DNA of 64,000 bases. Source: Patescibacteria group bacterium (GTDB lineage Bacteria > Patescibacteriota > Microgenomatia > UBA1406 > GWC2-37-13). Position numbers and translations under genes: made by a program. Each line of letters begins with the position of its first letter. Position 1 is the stretch's first letter. Under the pieces are notes generated by a model. That model was not told the DNA's origin. It ran no database searches and saw only the letters and a list, made by a program, of their open reading frames with translations. Location: positions 124,001 to 188,000 of the forward strand of contig BPJD01000002.1 of the NCBI GenBank assembly GCA_026004435.1. The letters run 5' to 3'. Shown one piece after another: positions 51,988 through 60,645 of this stretch.

Positions 51988-53155
51988 GTTGCAGTTTTAG
52001 GAATATTAAATTGGCAAAAATCAAGCCTGAGGCTAAGTAAAAAGGTGTGTTCTGACCCAGTGTCTGAAAAGCCTCTCCTGCAATTATTGGACCTAATATT
52101 CTTCCTAATGATCCAGCAGACTGCAGTACTCCCAATGTTTGTCCGTACTCAGACTGATCTGTATTTTCAGATGCGAGTGCTTGAATAGTTGGGTTTGCCA
52201 AGCCATTGCCTAATGGTAAAAAGAATAATGGAATAAGCAGTTGCCAAGGGGTTTTGGTTAATGGAATTAAGACTAGGCCTGTACTCATTGCCAGTAAAGC
52301 AAAGTACAGAATATTTTTTTCTTTTAACTTGTTTGTTGCATAAGGTAGTAGCTGAGTTTGAAAGATAACAGCAAGAATCCCTATATAAGTAAAAAACCAG
52401 CCATTTTCAGACGGTGTAAGGTGAAAGGTTTTTTCTGTCCAAAGAGGAAATATGCCTGTATGAATTGAAAAAGTAGTGTTGAGTATGAAGAATGAAATTA
52501 TCAAAATTATTAGTGTGGGTTGGGTCAAAACGCTTTTTAAGTGCAGCCAAAAATTTTTTTCGGTTTTAAGATTAGAATCTTGGTTGGTTGATACTGTTTC
52601 TTTAAGGGTCAAATAAGTTGTTGCTACAGTGATTAAAGCTAATAGACAAGCAAAGTATGCAGGAAGGCTAAATGAGATGTTAGACAGCAAACCTCCTATT
52701 GCAGGTCCGAATATAAAGCCTAAACCAAATGCAGCTCCTATTAGTCCCATTCCTTTGGCTCTGTCTTTTTTTGAGGTAACATCTGCAATATAGGCTTGGG
52801 CTATTGAGATGTTTCCTCCTGTTATGCCGTCAATGATTCTTGAGAGAAACAGAAGTTGCAAATTATTGGCTATACCCAGCAGAAAAAATCCAACTGCAGA
52901 ACCAAATTGCGAGATCATTAACAGTTTTTTTCTGCCGTACTTGTCTGATAATCTTCCTAAAATCGGAGAACTTATGAACTGAAATAATGAGTAGACAGAT
53001 GTTAATAGACCTATCTGAAGAGGTGAGGCCTGAAATTTCTCTGCAATGTAAGGCAGTAAAGGCAAAATTAGGCTAAAACCTAAAAGATCGATAAAGACTA
53101 TTAAGAAAATATTAGCTAATGATTTGTTCTTCACAGTTTCAAGAGCAACTGACAA
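51950..53155 (-). CDS. MFS transporter (drug:H+ antiporter-like)
   Basis: 401 residues, twelve membrane helices. MFS motif A GRLSDKYGRKKLL between helices 2 and 3; motif FIFGPAIGGLLS at helix 5 and LGRILGPIIAGEAFQ later, characteristic of the TetA/Bmr DHA1 group. Probably exports a small drug-like or metabolite molecule; substrate unknown. Confidence 0.87.
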   Translation of the reverse strand: MSVALETVKNKSLANIFLIVFIDLLGFSLILPLLPYIAEKFQASPLQIGLLTSVYSLFQFISSPILGRLSDKYGRKKLLMISQFGSAVGFFLLGIANNLQLLFLSRIIDGITGGNISIAQAYIADVTSKKDRAKGMGLIGAAFGLGFIFGPAIGGLLSNISFSLPAYFACLLALITVATTYLTLKETVSTNQDSNLKTEKNFWLHLKSVLTQPTLIILIISFFILNTTFSIHTGIFPLWTEKTFHLTPSENGWFFTYIGILAVIFQTQLLPYATNKLKEKNILYFALLAMSTGLVLIPLTKTPWQLLIPLFFLPLGNGLANPTIQALASENTDQSEYGQTLGVLQSAGSLGRILGPIIAGEAFQTLGQNTPFYLASGLIFANLIFLKLQLNKTDKLRQVKL

Positions 53156-53208
53156 AAACTATATTTTACACCTTTTTATGAGTTTTAAAGCAGTATTTTT
53201 GTTTTTTT

Positions 53209-53754
53209 TTATTGTTTAAAATAATCTCTATGGCAAATTCTCAATTTTATTATTCTTTTTCTTGATCCTGGTAGAGTTGCAACTGTAATTTCTTTGCTTT
53301 TGCTGGGGTCTAACCATATTGTTTGTATACTTCCATCTGAAGTAGAAGTTATAGCTGTATGCGGATTGAAAAAACCTTCATAATTTGCTCCTGTCTCAAC
53401 TATTAATGCATATGGTTCTCGTTGATAGATACAATTGTACATATCTGTTAGATCTTTTTCTGATTTATTGAAAGCATCTTTTAAAAAGTCTAATAAGGTG
53501 ATTTTGGTTGGATCTTGGAAAAAGCTTGGGTCATATTGGTTGGGTAAGATATTGATCTCTACTAGTTTAGATCCTATTTCATATTGGGCATAATGAGGTG
53601 TTGGAAAAGGAATTTCTACTAGTGTAAGTCTTGGGTTTTTAAAGGAAGGCAGTAAGGTTTGTTTCTCAGGATTATAGAAGTTAAAGGGTGATGCTAGAAT
53701 GTTTAAATTTAGCATATCAGGATGTATTATTCTTATTTCTCTATTTCTTGACAT
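53209..53754 (-). CDS. Hypothetical protein
   Basis: 181 residues, no membrane helix. Opens MSRNREIRIIHPDMLNLNILASPFNFY; Pro- and Asn-rich first half (PTPHYAQYEIGSKLVEINILPNQYD), then mixed alpha/beta text ending HRDYFKQ. I recognise no domain. It is divergent from the GNAT gene at 53793 across about 40 bases. Confidence 0.55.
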   Translation of the reverse strand: MSRNREIRIIHPDMLNLNILASPFNFYNPEKQTLLPSFKNPRLTLVEIPFPTPHYAQYEIGSKLVEINILPNQYDPSFFQDPTKITLLDFLKDAFNKSEKDLTDMYNCIYQREPYALIVETGANYEGFFNPHTAITSTSDGSIQTIWLDPSKSKEITVATLPGSRKRIIKLRICHRDYFKQ

Positions 53755-53792
53755 ATTTTTATTATAAAATTAAATATAAGTTATTTCTCTTA

Positions 53793-54227
53793 ATGTCTGT
53801 TATTAGGGTAAAAAACAGTTTAGGCTCTTTTGATTTGCTAACAATTAATAAACTGCTTAAGCAGTTGAGTTCTCAAGACAAGTCTGTTGATCTGCAAGGA
53901 CTCAGATCTATTTTGTCTCAGGATAATGTTTTTATGTTTGTTTTTAGACAAGATCAGAGTTCACCTATCTTGGGTATAGTTTTTCTGGTTAAGTATCAGA
54001 CCATTACTGGTATTCATTGCAGATTAGAAGATCTTGTTGTCGATGAGGCCTGTAGAGGCAGGGGTATTGGAACAGCTTTAGTTTTATCCTGTATAAAGTT
54101 TGCCAAGTCATTGTCTGCTGAGTATTTAGATTTAACCTCAAATCCAACTAGAATTTATGCTAATAAGTTATATCAAAAATTAGGATTTCAGAAACGCAAG
54201 ACTAATGTTTACAGACTTAAACTCTAA
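53793..54227 (+). CDS. GNAT-family N-acetyltransferase
   Basis: 144 residues from MSVIRVKNSLGS; sequence upstream of this Met in the same frame overlaps the divergent gene and is not GNAT-like. Acetyl-CoA motif A LEDLVVDEACRGRGIGTALVLSCIKFA (R-G-R-G-I-G), motif B LTSNPTRIYANKLYQKLGFQKRKTNVYRL. The ANxLYxKLGF ending resembles RimI/YhbS-type enzymes. Substrate unknown. Convergent with the copper operon, two bases between stops. Confidence 0.87.
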   Translation: MSVIRVKNSLGSFDLLTINKLLKQLSSQDKSVDLQGLRSILSQDNVFMFVFRQDQSSPILGIVFLVKYQTITGIHCRLEDLVVDEACRGRGIGTALVLSCIKFAKSLSAEYLDLTSNPTRIYANKLYQKLGFQKRKTNVYRLKL

Positions 54228-54229
54228 TT

Positions 54230-54742
54230 TTACAGTTCAATAAATTGCTCTATTGTTTTATCTTGTGTAAATGAGAAGATCTTAAATGGTTCTTGTTTGA
54301 ATCCTCCCATTCCCGGTGAACCTGCGGGCATTCCGGGTAAAGATATACCCAAAACATTAGGTTTTTCTTTTAATAATTTCTCTATAGCAGGTACAGGAAT
54401 ATGTCCTTCTACAATATAGTTGGCAATAACTGCTGTGTGGCAGGATCTTAGATTTTGAGGAATATTAAACCTATCTTTTAGTTGTTCTATATTTGTTGTT
54501 GTCTCAACCTTTACTTTATAGCCATTTTGTTTTAAATAAGCTATCCAGCCACCACAGCATTGACAGGTTGGCTCTTTATAGACCAGTATTTCTTTTTGAT
54601 TGTAGGAGCTTGGGTTTGCATTTTTATGTTCGGATTCTATTCTGTTTTTTTCGTAAACTGCAATTGTGTAATACATAAAAGTTGTTAAAGATACAGCTAA
54701 AAATATGTAGATAATATTTTTTATCTTAAATTTGATTTTCAT
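54230..54742 (-). CDS. DUF411 copper-associated protein (CopG-like), membrane-anchored
   Basis: 170 residues: N-terminal helix (IIYIFLAVSLTTFMYYTIAV), then EILVYKEPTCQCCGGWIAYLKQNGYKV with the C-x-C-C thiol motif, LRSCHTAVIANYIVEGHIPVPAI and LPGMPAGSPGM. These are the DUF411 signatures; members sit in copper/silver resistance operons and bind Cu(I) in the periplasm. Last gene of the csoR-led minus-strand operon, 3 bases after the ATPase gene. Confidence 0.88.
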   Translation of the reverse strand: MKIKFKIKNIIYIFLAVSLTTFMYYTIAVYEKNRIESEHKNANPSSYNQKEILVYKEPTCQCCGGWIAYLKQNGYKVKVETTTNIEQLKDRFNIPQNLRSCHTAVIANYIVEGHIPVPAIEKLLKEKPNVLGISLPGMPAGSPGMGGFKQEPFKIFSFTQDKTIEQFIEL

Positions 54743-54745
54743 AGG

Positions 54746-56779
54746 TTAGGTTTTAAAACTTTTAAGTCTTAAGGCATTAATTACTACTATTACCGATGAT
54801 AGACTCATTAACAGAGCCGCGATTTCGGGTTTTAGTTTTATGCCTAAAGGTAAAAATGCGCCTGCCGCAGTTGGTATTGCTATAATGTTGTAGCCTAAAG
54901 CCCAGAATAAATTCTCAACCATTTTTTTGTATACAGCTTTAGCTAATTTAATTAAGGTTACAGCATCTTTTGGGTTGTTTCTGGTAAGGACTACATCGCC
55001 TGCAGAAACTGCTAGATCAGTTCCTGATGCCACAGCAAGACCAATATCTGCCTGCATCAAGGCTGGAGCATCATTGATGCCATCGCCAACCATCATAACT
55101 TTGTAGCCTTGATGTTGCAGTGTTTTTATGTATTTGTATTTATCCTCTGGTTTTACTTCTGCAAAAACATTGTCTATATTTAGTTCTTTGGCAATCTCTT
55201 TTGCTATGTTTTGGTTATCTCCAGTAAGCATAGCTGTTTTAATTTTTAATTTGTGTATTTCCTGAATGGCTGTGTAAGCTTCTTTTCTGATTTTATCTCC
55301 TAATAGCAAAATGGCTAAGATCTCTTTGTTGTTGAATAATACAGCCCTTGTTTTTGTTGTTGTTTGATCTGACAGCTGTGGTAATTTTTTAGATTTTAAA
55401 ATCTCTTTGGCAAAATTTGGACTGCCTAAATAATAAACTTGATTGTTGATTTTGGCTTTAACTCCTTTTCCAGCTAAGACTTTAAACTCTTCTGCTTTAG
55501 TGATCTTCACTGATCTTTTTTTGGCTTCATTCAGTATTGCTTGAGCTATAGGATGAGTAGAACCCTGCTCTAGGCTGGCTGAGATTGCCAAGGCTTTATT
55601 TTCTTTAATTTGATTGCTGGTAATTATAATTTGCTCAAGTTGAAATTTGCCTTCGGTTAATGTTCCTGTTTTATCAAAGACTATGTAATTGATATCTTTG
55701 GCTGTCTCAAGTTTGCTCAAGTCTTTAATAAAAAAGCCATTTTTTACAGCCAGTGAAGTTGCTATTGTTGTAACAGTTGGTATTGCCAACCCCAGAGCAT
55801 GAGGACAGGCAATGACTAAGACAGTTATGGCTAAGGTAAGACTGAAAATAAACGGCTTTCCTATACCAAAACTCCAGATTAGCACAGTTGCTAATGCTGT
55901 TGTTAAGGCTGTTAAAGTAAGAACTGATGCTGCTTTGTCTGCAAGTCTTTGCGTCTTGGGTTTAGACTCGCTGGCTTTCTCTATCAGTTTTTTTATCTGA
56001 CCTATTGTTGAGCTCTCACCTACTTGGGTAAGTTTAATAATAAGCTGTGCATCAAGACAGATTGATCCTGCAATAACCTTATCATTTGTTCTTTTCTCAA
56101 CTGGTTTTGACTCTCCTGTTGATAATGACTCATCTACATAAGCTGATCCATCAACTACAATACCATCTGCTGGGATCTTTTCGCCTGAGTTTACTAAGAC
56201 CAGATCCCCTTTTTTCAACTCCTGTATGCTAATCTCCTTGGTGTCTTTATTATTATTTATGACAAGATGAGCAGTTTTAGGCAGTAATTTCTCTACTTCC
56301 TGCAGTGCTGAGTGAGCAGATATTGATGATTTGGCTTCCAGATAATGTCCAAATAACAACACCCAGATTAAGGTTGAGATCTCAAGATAAAACTCTGCTG
56401 TTGACAGTTGAGGGAAAAAGGTTGAAAAGGCTGAAAAAAAGTATCCTGCTGAAATAGCCAAAGAGACTAGTGTCATCATTCCTAAATTTTTTGACTTCAC
56501 TTCATGCCAGGCGTGTTGATAAAAAACTAAACTAAAATAAAAAACAGCTGAAGCAAAAACAAACTGAATATATTTTCTTAAGTAGAAATCAGGAATACCT
56601 AGTATATTTAAGCCTTTCTCAGTAAGTATAAATAAAGGAATTAGAAAAAAAGTGACGATCCAAAACCTTTTTAAAAAATCTTGGGCCTGACCATGAGACA
56701 TATTATGATTGTGATTGTGTTTATGCTGATGTCTATGAATGCAATGTATATTTTGTTTATGAGATTTATAGTTTTTCAT
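54746..56779 (-). CDS. Copper-exporting P1B-type ATPase, CPH (CopB-like) subclass
   Basis: 677 residues. A His-rich N-terminus (HCIHRHQHKHNHNHNMSHG) replaces the usual CxxC metal-binding domains. Helices 1-4, TGES loop in LSTGESKPVEK, the intramembrane CPH metal site in LVIACPHALGLAIPT, phosphorylation DKTGTLTEG, MLTGDNQ and GDGINDAPALMQADIGLAV, and MSLSSVIVVINALRL in the last helix. CPH with His-rich N-terminus marks the CopB/P1B-3-like group (Cu+/Cu2+/Ag+ export) rather than CopA (CPC). It lies in an operon under CsoR control. Confidence 0.92.
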   Translation of the reverse strand: MKNYKSHKQNIHCIHRHQHKHNHNHNMSHGQAQDFLKRFWIVTFFLIPLFILTEKGLNILGIPDFYLRKYIQFVFASAVFYFSLVFYQHAWHEVKSKNLGMMTLVSLAISAGYFFSAFSTFFPQLSTAEFYLEISTLIWVLLFGHYLEAKSSISAHSALQEVEKLLPKTAHLVINNNKDTKEISIQELKKGDLVLVNSGEKIPADGIVVDGSAYVDESLSTGESKPVEKRTNDKVIAGSICLDAQLIIKLTQVGESSTIGQIKKLIEKASESKPKTQRLADKAASVLTLTALTTALATVLIWSFGIGKPFIFSLTLAITVLVIACPHALGLAIPTVTTIATSLAVKNGFFIKDLSKLETAKDINYIVFDKTGTLTEGKFQLEQIIITSNQIKENKALAISASLEQGSTHPIAQAILNEAKKRSVKITKAEEFKVLAGKGVKAKINNQVYYLGSPNFAKEILKSKKLPQLSDQTTTKTRAVLFNNKEILAILLLGDKIRKEAYTAIQEIHKLKIKTAMLTGDNQNIAKEIAKELNIDNVFAEVKPEDKYKYIKTLQHQGYKVMMVGDGINDAPALMQADIGLAVASGTDLAVSAGDVVLTRNNPKDAVTLIKLAKAVYKKMVENLFWALGYNIIAIPTAAGAFLPLGIKLKPEIAALLMSLSSVIVVINALRLKSFKT

Positions 56780-56806
56780 ATTTATATAAAAGTCTTTTTT
56801 ATACTT

Positions 56807-57394
56807 TTATTTCTTTTTATTAATTTCTTTCCAAAAATAAATGCTGCCAAGCACTAAAAAGATAATTATTATCACCCAGGTTAAGAAAGATAAAAAGCCA
56901 AAGATACTTGGACCTGAGTGCATTCCCATGCCAAATCCCATCATATTGCTCCACCCCCTTTCTGTCTCCGTCAAATTGTTATAGTTGTCTTTTTTTAGAT
57001 CATTGTCTGCTGCGTTTTTCATCAGATCCATCATACCTATAAACCTAGGCAGACTATCACAGCCTAAGTATCTTTTTCCCATTTGAATATGAGCCTGACT
57101 TAAACTCTCAGAACCTTCGCCTCCCATCATTTTATCCATTGCTTGGTGTTCTTCTTGATCAGGATGCATATAATCCATTAATGCCTCTCCTAAAGCCTCA
57201 AACTCTTGGTCTGTTACTTTTGTGCAGTCAATTTGGTTAATATTATCTATATTTTGATTTTCTAAAATTAGAGAGACAATATCGTCAACACTGGCACCTG
57301 CTGTATCGCTGTGGGCTAAAGCAGGTTTTGTGCTCATTATTAAGGTTGTTATTAATGCTCCAGTTATGATTGACAAAAATATTTTTTTGATCAC
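56807..57394 (-). CDS. Exported Met/His-rich protein of the copper operon
   Basis: 195 residues, GTG start overlapping the csoR stop. Signal peptide at 1-28 (IFLSIITGALITTLIMSTKPALAHS). The mature part is Met-, His- and Asp-rich (ALMDYMHPDQEEHQAMDKMMGG, MGKRYLGCD, MMDLMKNA, MMGFGMGMHSGP), then one membrane helix near the C-terminus (LTWVIIIIFLVLGSIYFW). Met and His clusters outside the membrane suggest a Cu(I)/Cu(II)-binding role handing metal to or from the ATPase; this is inference from composition and context. No named family recognised. Confidence 0.8.
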   Translation of the reverse strand: MIKKIFLSIITGALITTLIMSTKPALAHSDTAGASVDDIVSLILENQNIDNINQIDCTKVTDQEFEALGEALMDYMHPDQEEHQAMDKMMGGEGSESLSQAHIQMGKRYLGCDSLPRFIGMMDLMKNAADNDLKKDNYNNLTETERGWSNMMGFGMGMHSGPSIFGFLSFLTWVIIIIFLVLGSIYFWKEINKKK

Positions 57395-57678
57395 TTTCTG
57401 TTATAAAGTTCAACAACTTTTAATATTTCAAGAATCATTTTTTCTTGTTTGTTTTCGTCCTCTGTTTTTGCAGCTGTTATAAAACAGCCTTTTAGGTGTT
57501 TGGACATAAGTTGTCTGTGCATAGATTTTAATAAGCCGATGCCAGCCAAGATTTGCTGCATAATATCTGGACAGTACTTATCATCAATAATCATTTTCTC
57601 TATGGTGTTGGTTAATGTTTTAATTTTTTTTAAGGTTGTCAGCAGTTGTTTTTGTTTATTTGTTAGTTTGTAATTCAT
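57391..57678 (-). CDS. csoR: Copper-sensing repressor CsoR
   Basis: 95 residues, four-helix CsoR/RcnR fold. Cu(I) ligands fit the Cys-His-Cys set: C36 (DKYCPDIM), H61 and C65 (SKHLKGCF), with the second helix QQILAGIGLLKSMHRQLM. It binds DNA in the apo form and is released by Cu(I). First gene of the operon; a perfect inverted repeat sits at the expected start site, so autoregulation is likely. Confidence 0.92.
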   Translation of the reverse strand: MNYKLTNKQKQLLTTLKKIKTLTNTIEKMIIDDKYCPDIMQQILAGIGLLKSMHRQLMSKHLKGCFITAAKTEDENKQEKMILEILKVVELYNRK

Positions 57679-57714
57679 TCTTAAGTTGATTGAATTTTTA
57701 GTTCGCTTAGACTG

Positions 57715-57735
57715 ACCTATACCATAGGTATAGGT
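57715..57735. promoter_or_regulatory. CsoR-like operator
   Basis: Perfect 9-bp inverted repeat: ACCTATACC, spacer ATA, GGTATAGGT. It begins at the predicted +1 of the csoR transcript. The TATACC/GGTATA core resembles known CsoR sites (G/C-rich centre flanked by TA), though it has fewer G/C than most. Confidence 0.75.
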
Positions 57736-57742
57736 TAGCTAT

Positions 57743-57771
57743 ATAATAATGCTCTTCTCTTAAATTGTCAA
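57743..57771 (-). promoter_or_regulatory. Promoter of the copper operon
   Basis: Minus-strand TTGACA (57766-57771), 17-base spacer, TATTAT (57743-57748). The operator lies immediately downstream, so a bound repressor would block polymerase. Confidence 0.8.
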
Positions 57772-57890
57772 GTTAAATTTTGTCAGTGCTTAATTTTCAA
57801 AAAAATTAGTGTTTGATTATTAAATTTGTTTTGTTGATTAGTCAGATTTCAGATTTCCTGTATAATTAGTTTAGAGTTTCTTAATCTGCA

Positions 57891-58870
57891 ATGGAAGATA
57901 AGCAACAGGTTCTAATGTTGAGCAAGCGAATCAAGTATTTTTAACATCTGAGCAGTATTTATCTTGGTTAAAAACAGACTTTTTTAACAAACTAAGATCA
58001 TCTGCTAAAAAACTTAGGCCAAACTTAACTACAGGTTTTATTACAAATAAAAACGGGATTATTGCAGTTTCAGGCAAAGTTCCGCCTGAGATTGCCAATG
58101 ATTTTGATTGGCAGGCTGTTGTAACATTTTGGAGTTCTTCAGATGTGTTTGTTACAGGTATGAAGTATTTATCAAGAGTTTGTCAAGCAATCAGACAAAG
58201 AAAGGCTTTTCAAAACATTCTTTTTCCTTATGATGATTATAGTTCCTTAAGTTTTTTAAATCAGTTGAGGAGTTTAGGTGTTAATTTCTATCCTCAACTG
58301 GCAAAATTAAGATTAAAGAACGGTTTGTCAGCTTCTCCTGATATCTTTATAGCTACTACAGATTTAATTAAGTATGCATCTTTACTTAACATCAGTACTA
58401 TTAGGAAAATAATAAGGCAGTTAAAAAGTTTAGGCAGAGATATTGTTGTTATTAAGAACAGTCTTTTTTCTAAAAAAGAAAGAGATTTAGCTTATAGTGT
58501 TGGTCTGAATACTGTCAGCTACATATCAGCAGGCAAGATGGAAGGTTGCTCGTTTATAAAGGCAATAATAGATTATGGCAGGCAAAATAATAAAGATTAT
58601 TTAGTTATAGCAAACACAACAGGCCCTTCTATAAAAAAACTCTTTGAAGAAGTAGCTGGGTCTGGTTTGAGTTTTTATCTTGAGGTTGTGGTTGTTGATG
58701 TTCAGCTTCAAGCTGATGAAAATTCAGTAACACGGTTTTGTTTGGGCGACCCTGTTGAGTATCTTAAAACTAATCAGTACAAATATTTTATAAAAACACC
58801 ATATCTGCCTGCTGTGAATGTAAAAGGCGAACAAATAAGGCAGTCTTTTAATATTTTTAAAAAAAATTAG
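57891..58870 (+). pseudogene. Hypothetical gene with a frameshift near its start
   Basis: TATAAT at 57861-57866 precedes ATG 57891 (MEDK). One A added at 57900-57901 joins this to ATGSNVEQANQVFLTSEQYLSWLKTDFF and a long open frame to 58870 (326 residues). Without repair the only start in the long frame is GTG 58145, which would cut through conserved-looking text (KNGIIAVSGKVPPEIANDFDWQAVVTFWSSSD). Mixed alpha/beta; the middle part (PDIFIATTDLIKYASLLNISTIRKIIRQL) is soluble. No family recognised. Confidence 0.55.
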
Positions 58871-58943
58871 ATTTAGATCTTTGGTTTAATCAGTTTGCTG
58901 TTTAGTTGGATAATCAACTGAACAGTAAAGGGTTAAATTATTT

Positions 58944-58975
58944 GATGTGAACTTAAGAAGATGTGAACTTAAGAA
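58944..58975. repeat. Tandem duplication, 16-base unit
   Basis: GATGTGAACTTAAGAA occurs twice, head to tail and exact, within a 254-base gap between convergent genes. Probably a recent replication-slippage duplication. Confidence 0.8.
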
Positions 58976-59124
58976 ATTGTTAAAAAATCATTAGCTAATT
59001 GGGTAAGATACATCCTTAATTATGGTTTTTTATTAAGTAAATTACCACAAAGAGACAAATTAAAGTAGCTAAAGATAAATTATCCTTTAAGATAATTTAA
59101 TTTTGAAAAATATAAGAATTTATT

Positions 59125-60621
59125 TTAGACTCCGCAACTGCCTCCTGTTTGAGGCGGCTGTTGGACTATACCGTTATCTTGCAGCCATTTCTTTGCTCTT
59201 TGCCAACCTGAGGCTGATGAGAATTCAGCTGAAAGCAATGTTTTATTATTTATCTGTCTGAATGTTTTTCCTTCTTTGTTTTTAAAGTATAAAGCTAGGT
59301 CATAATAATTTTGTGGAAACCAAAAAGCATTAAAGTATTTTGCCGCTTCATACATTTGGTTTTCTGTGGCTCCATTGGCAGCCATAAGTTGAAGCACAGC
59401 CAGCAAAGCCATGCCATGATTGCAGTCTGGGAAAGCTGTTGAGTTGTTGCAACAAGGTCTATATATATTTGAAGCTACTTTCTCTACTAAAATTTCTTGA
59501 TCAGGCGTTAGGGGTATTAATCTTTCTTTAGCATAGTAATTCATAGGTTCTGTTTTAGATAACGACCAGCCGCCAGTTGAGGCAAAGTAGCCTAGCTGAT
59601 CTTGGCCGTATTTGGTTATTTCTCCTTCTGTCAAGACCTTGCTTTTATTAGCCAACCCCGCCGCCCAGAAAAAATTAAGCAGAAAGTAGGCAGAGTTGCG
59701 ATCTATTTTAACTTTTTGATTGCTTCCTTTAGTTAAAATATCAATCTGTTCTTGAGTTAATGGTTGTCCTGATCTTTCGTAGACATTTTTAAATTTTTCC
59801 AAATCAATTACTCCTAGTTCAATCATTTTTGGTCCTAGATTACCAAACTCAGCATTGATTTCATAACCTTGTTGTGGATTTATCTCTGACAATACTTCAT
59901 CATCGGTTGCTTGTTGTTTGTTTTCATTTGAGTTTAATGCATTAGTTGCGCTTTTTTTACTAAAATTGATTTTAAGATTGTTGGGTAGTTTCGGCAAAAG
60001 ATAAATCGTTAATAAAAAAATCAGTATCACTGCCAAAGGTTTTAAATCAGATAAAGTCTCTTTCTTAATATTCAACTCTAAATTGTTGTTTGTTATAGAG
60101 ATTAATCTTTCTTTTTTTACAACGCATAAACCAAGAATATTTTTGCTGTATTCATAGATAGCATAAATTAACAATAGTATGCTTAATATTTTTATTTCAA
60201 GACCACCTAATGGCAGAGCAGATAACGATGCGGCAATGCCAAGAGTTGGTAAAAGTATAGCTCCACAAACTGTGCAACCAGTGGCGGCTGATGAGTAGAT
60301 TAGAGATCCTAATATTTCTAAAAAACTTGTTGTTTGGTTTTTATTGTCTAATATAAATGCAAACATTGATATGGCAATTCCGATTAATATGCTGTTTATA
60401 ATGCTTAAAATTATTTGCAACCAATTGTAAATATCTATATTCGATTGCCAAAATAATTCCCAAGTAGTTGTTTGAAGAAAAATCAAGTAATAGATAAAAA
60501 TAATATTTAATGCAATAGATATTGTTAATAGATAATAAGTTTTTTTAGCAAAGACTTTTTTAAAACTAGATGTAAAAATTGAAAAAATGCTAGATTTTTT
60601 GCTTATTTGATCTTTGGTCAT
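59125..60621 (-). CDS. Membrane protein with an outer Cys/His motif domain
   Basis: 498 residues. N-terminal half: six membrane helices, one with SSAATGCTVCGAILLPTLG (C-x-x-C inside the membrane). Then a soluble domain from about residue 220: QQGYEINAEFGNLGPKMIELGVIDLEKF, and the striking CCNNSTAFPDCNHGMALLAVLQLMAANGATENQMYEAA, ending GGSCGV at the C-terminus. The Cys-Cys ... Cys-Asn-His cluster is probably metal- or redox-active. I have an impression of related proteins in metagenomes, but no named family. Close to, but not in, the copper operon. Confidence 0.7.
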   Translation of the reverse strand: MTKDQISKKSSIFSIFTSSFKKVFAKKTYYLLTISIALNIIFIYYLIFLQTTTWELFWQSNIDIYNWLQIILSIINSILIGIAISMFAFILDNKNQTTSFLEILGSLIYSSAATGCTVCGAILLPTLGIAASLSALPLGGLEIKILSILLLIYAIYEYSKNILGLCVVKKERLISITNNNLELNIKKETLSDLKPLAVILIFLLTIYLLPKLPNNLKINFSKKSATNALNSNENKQQATDDEVLSEINPQQGYEINAEFGNLGPKMIELGVIDLEKFKNVYERSGQPLTQEQIDILTKGSNQKVKIDRNSAYFLLNFFWAAGLANKSKVLTEGEITKYGQDQLGYFASTGGWSLSKTEPMNYYAKERLIPLTPDQEILVEKVASNIYRPCCNNSTAFPDCNHGMALLAVLQLMAANGATENQMYEAAKYFNAFWFPQNYYDLALYFKNKEGKTFRQINNKTLLSAEFSSASGWQRAKKWLQDNGIVQQPPQTGGSCGV

Positions 60622-60645
60622 GATAATATTTTAAGTATAATTTTA

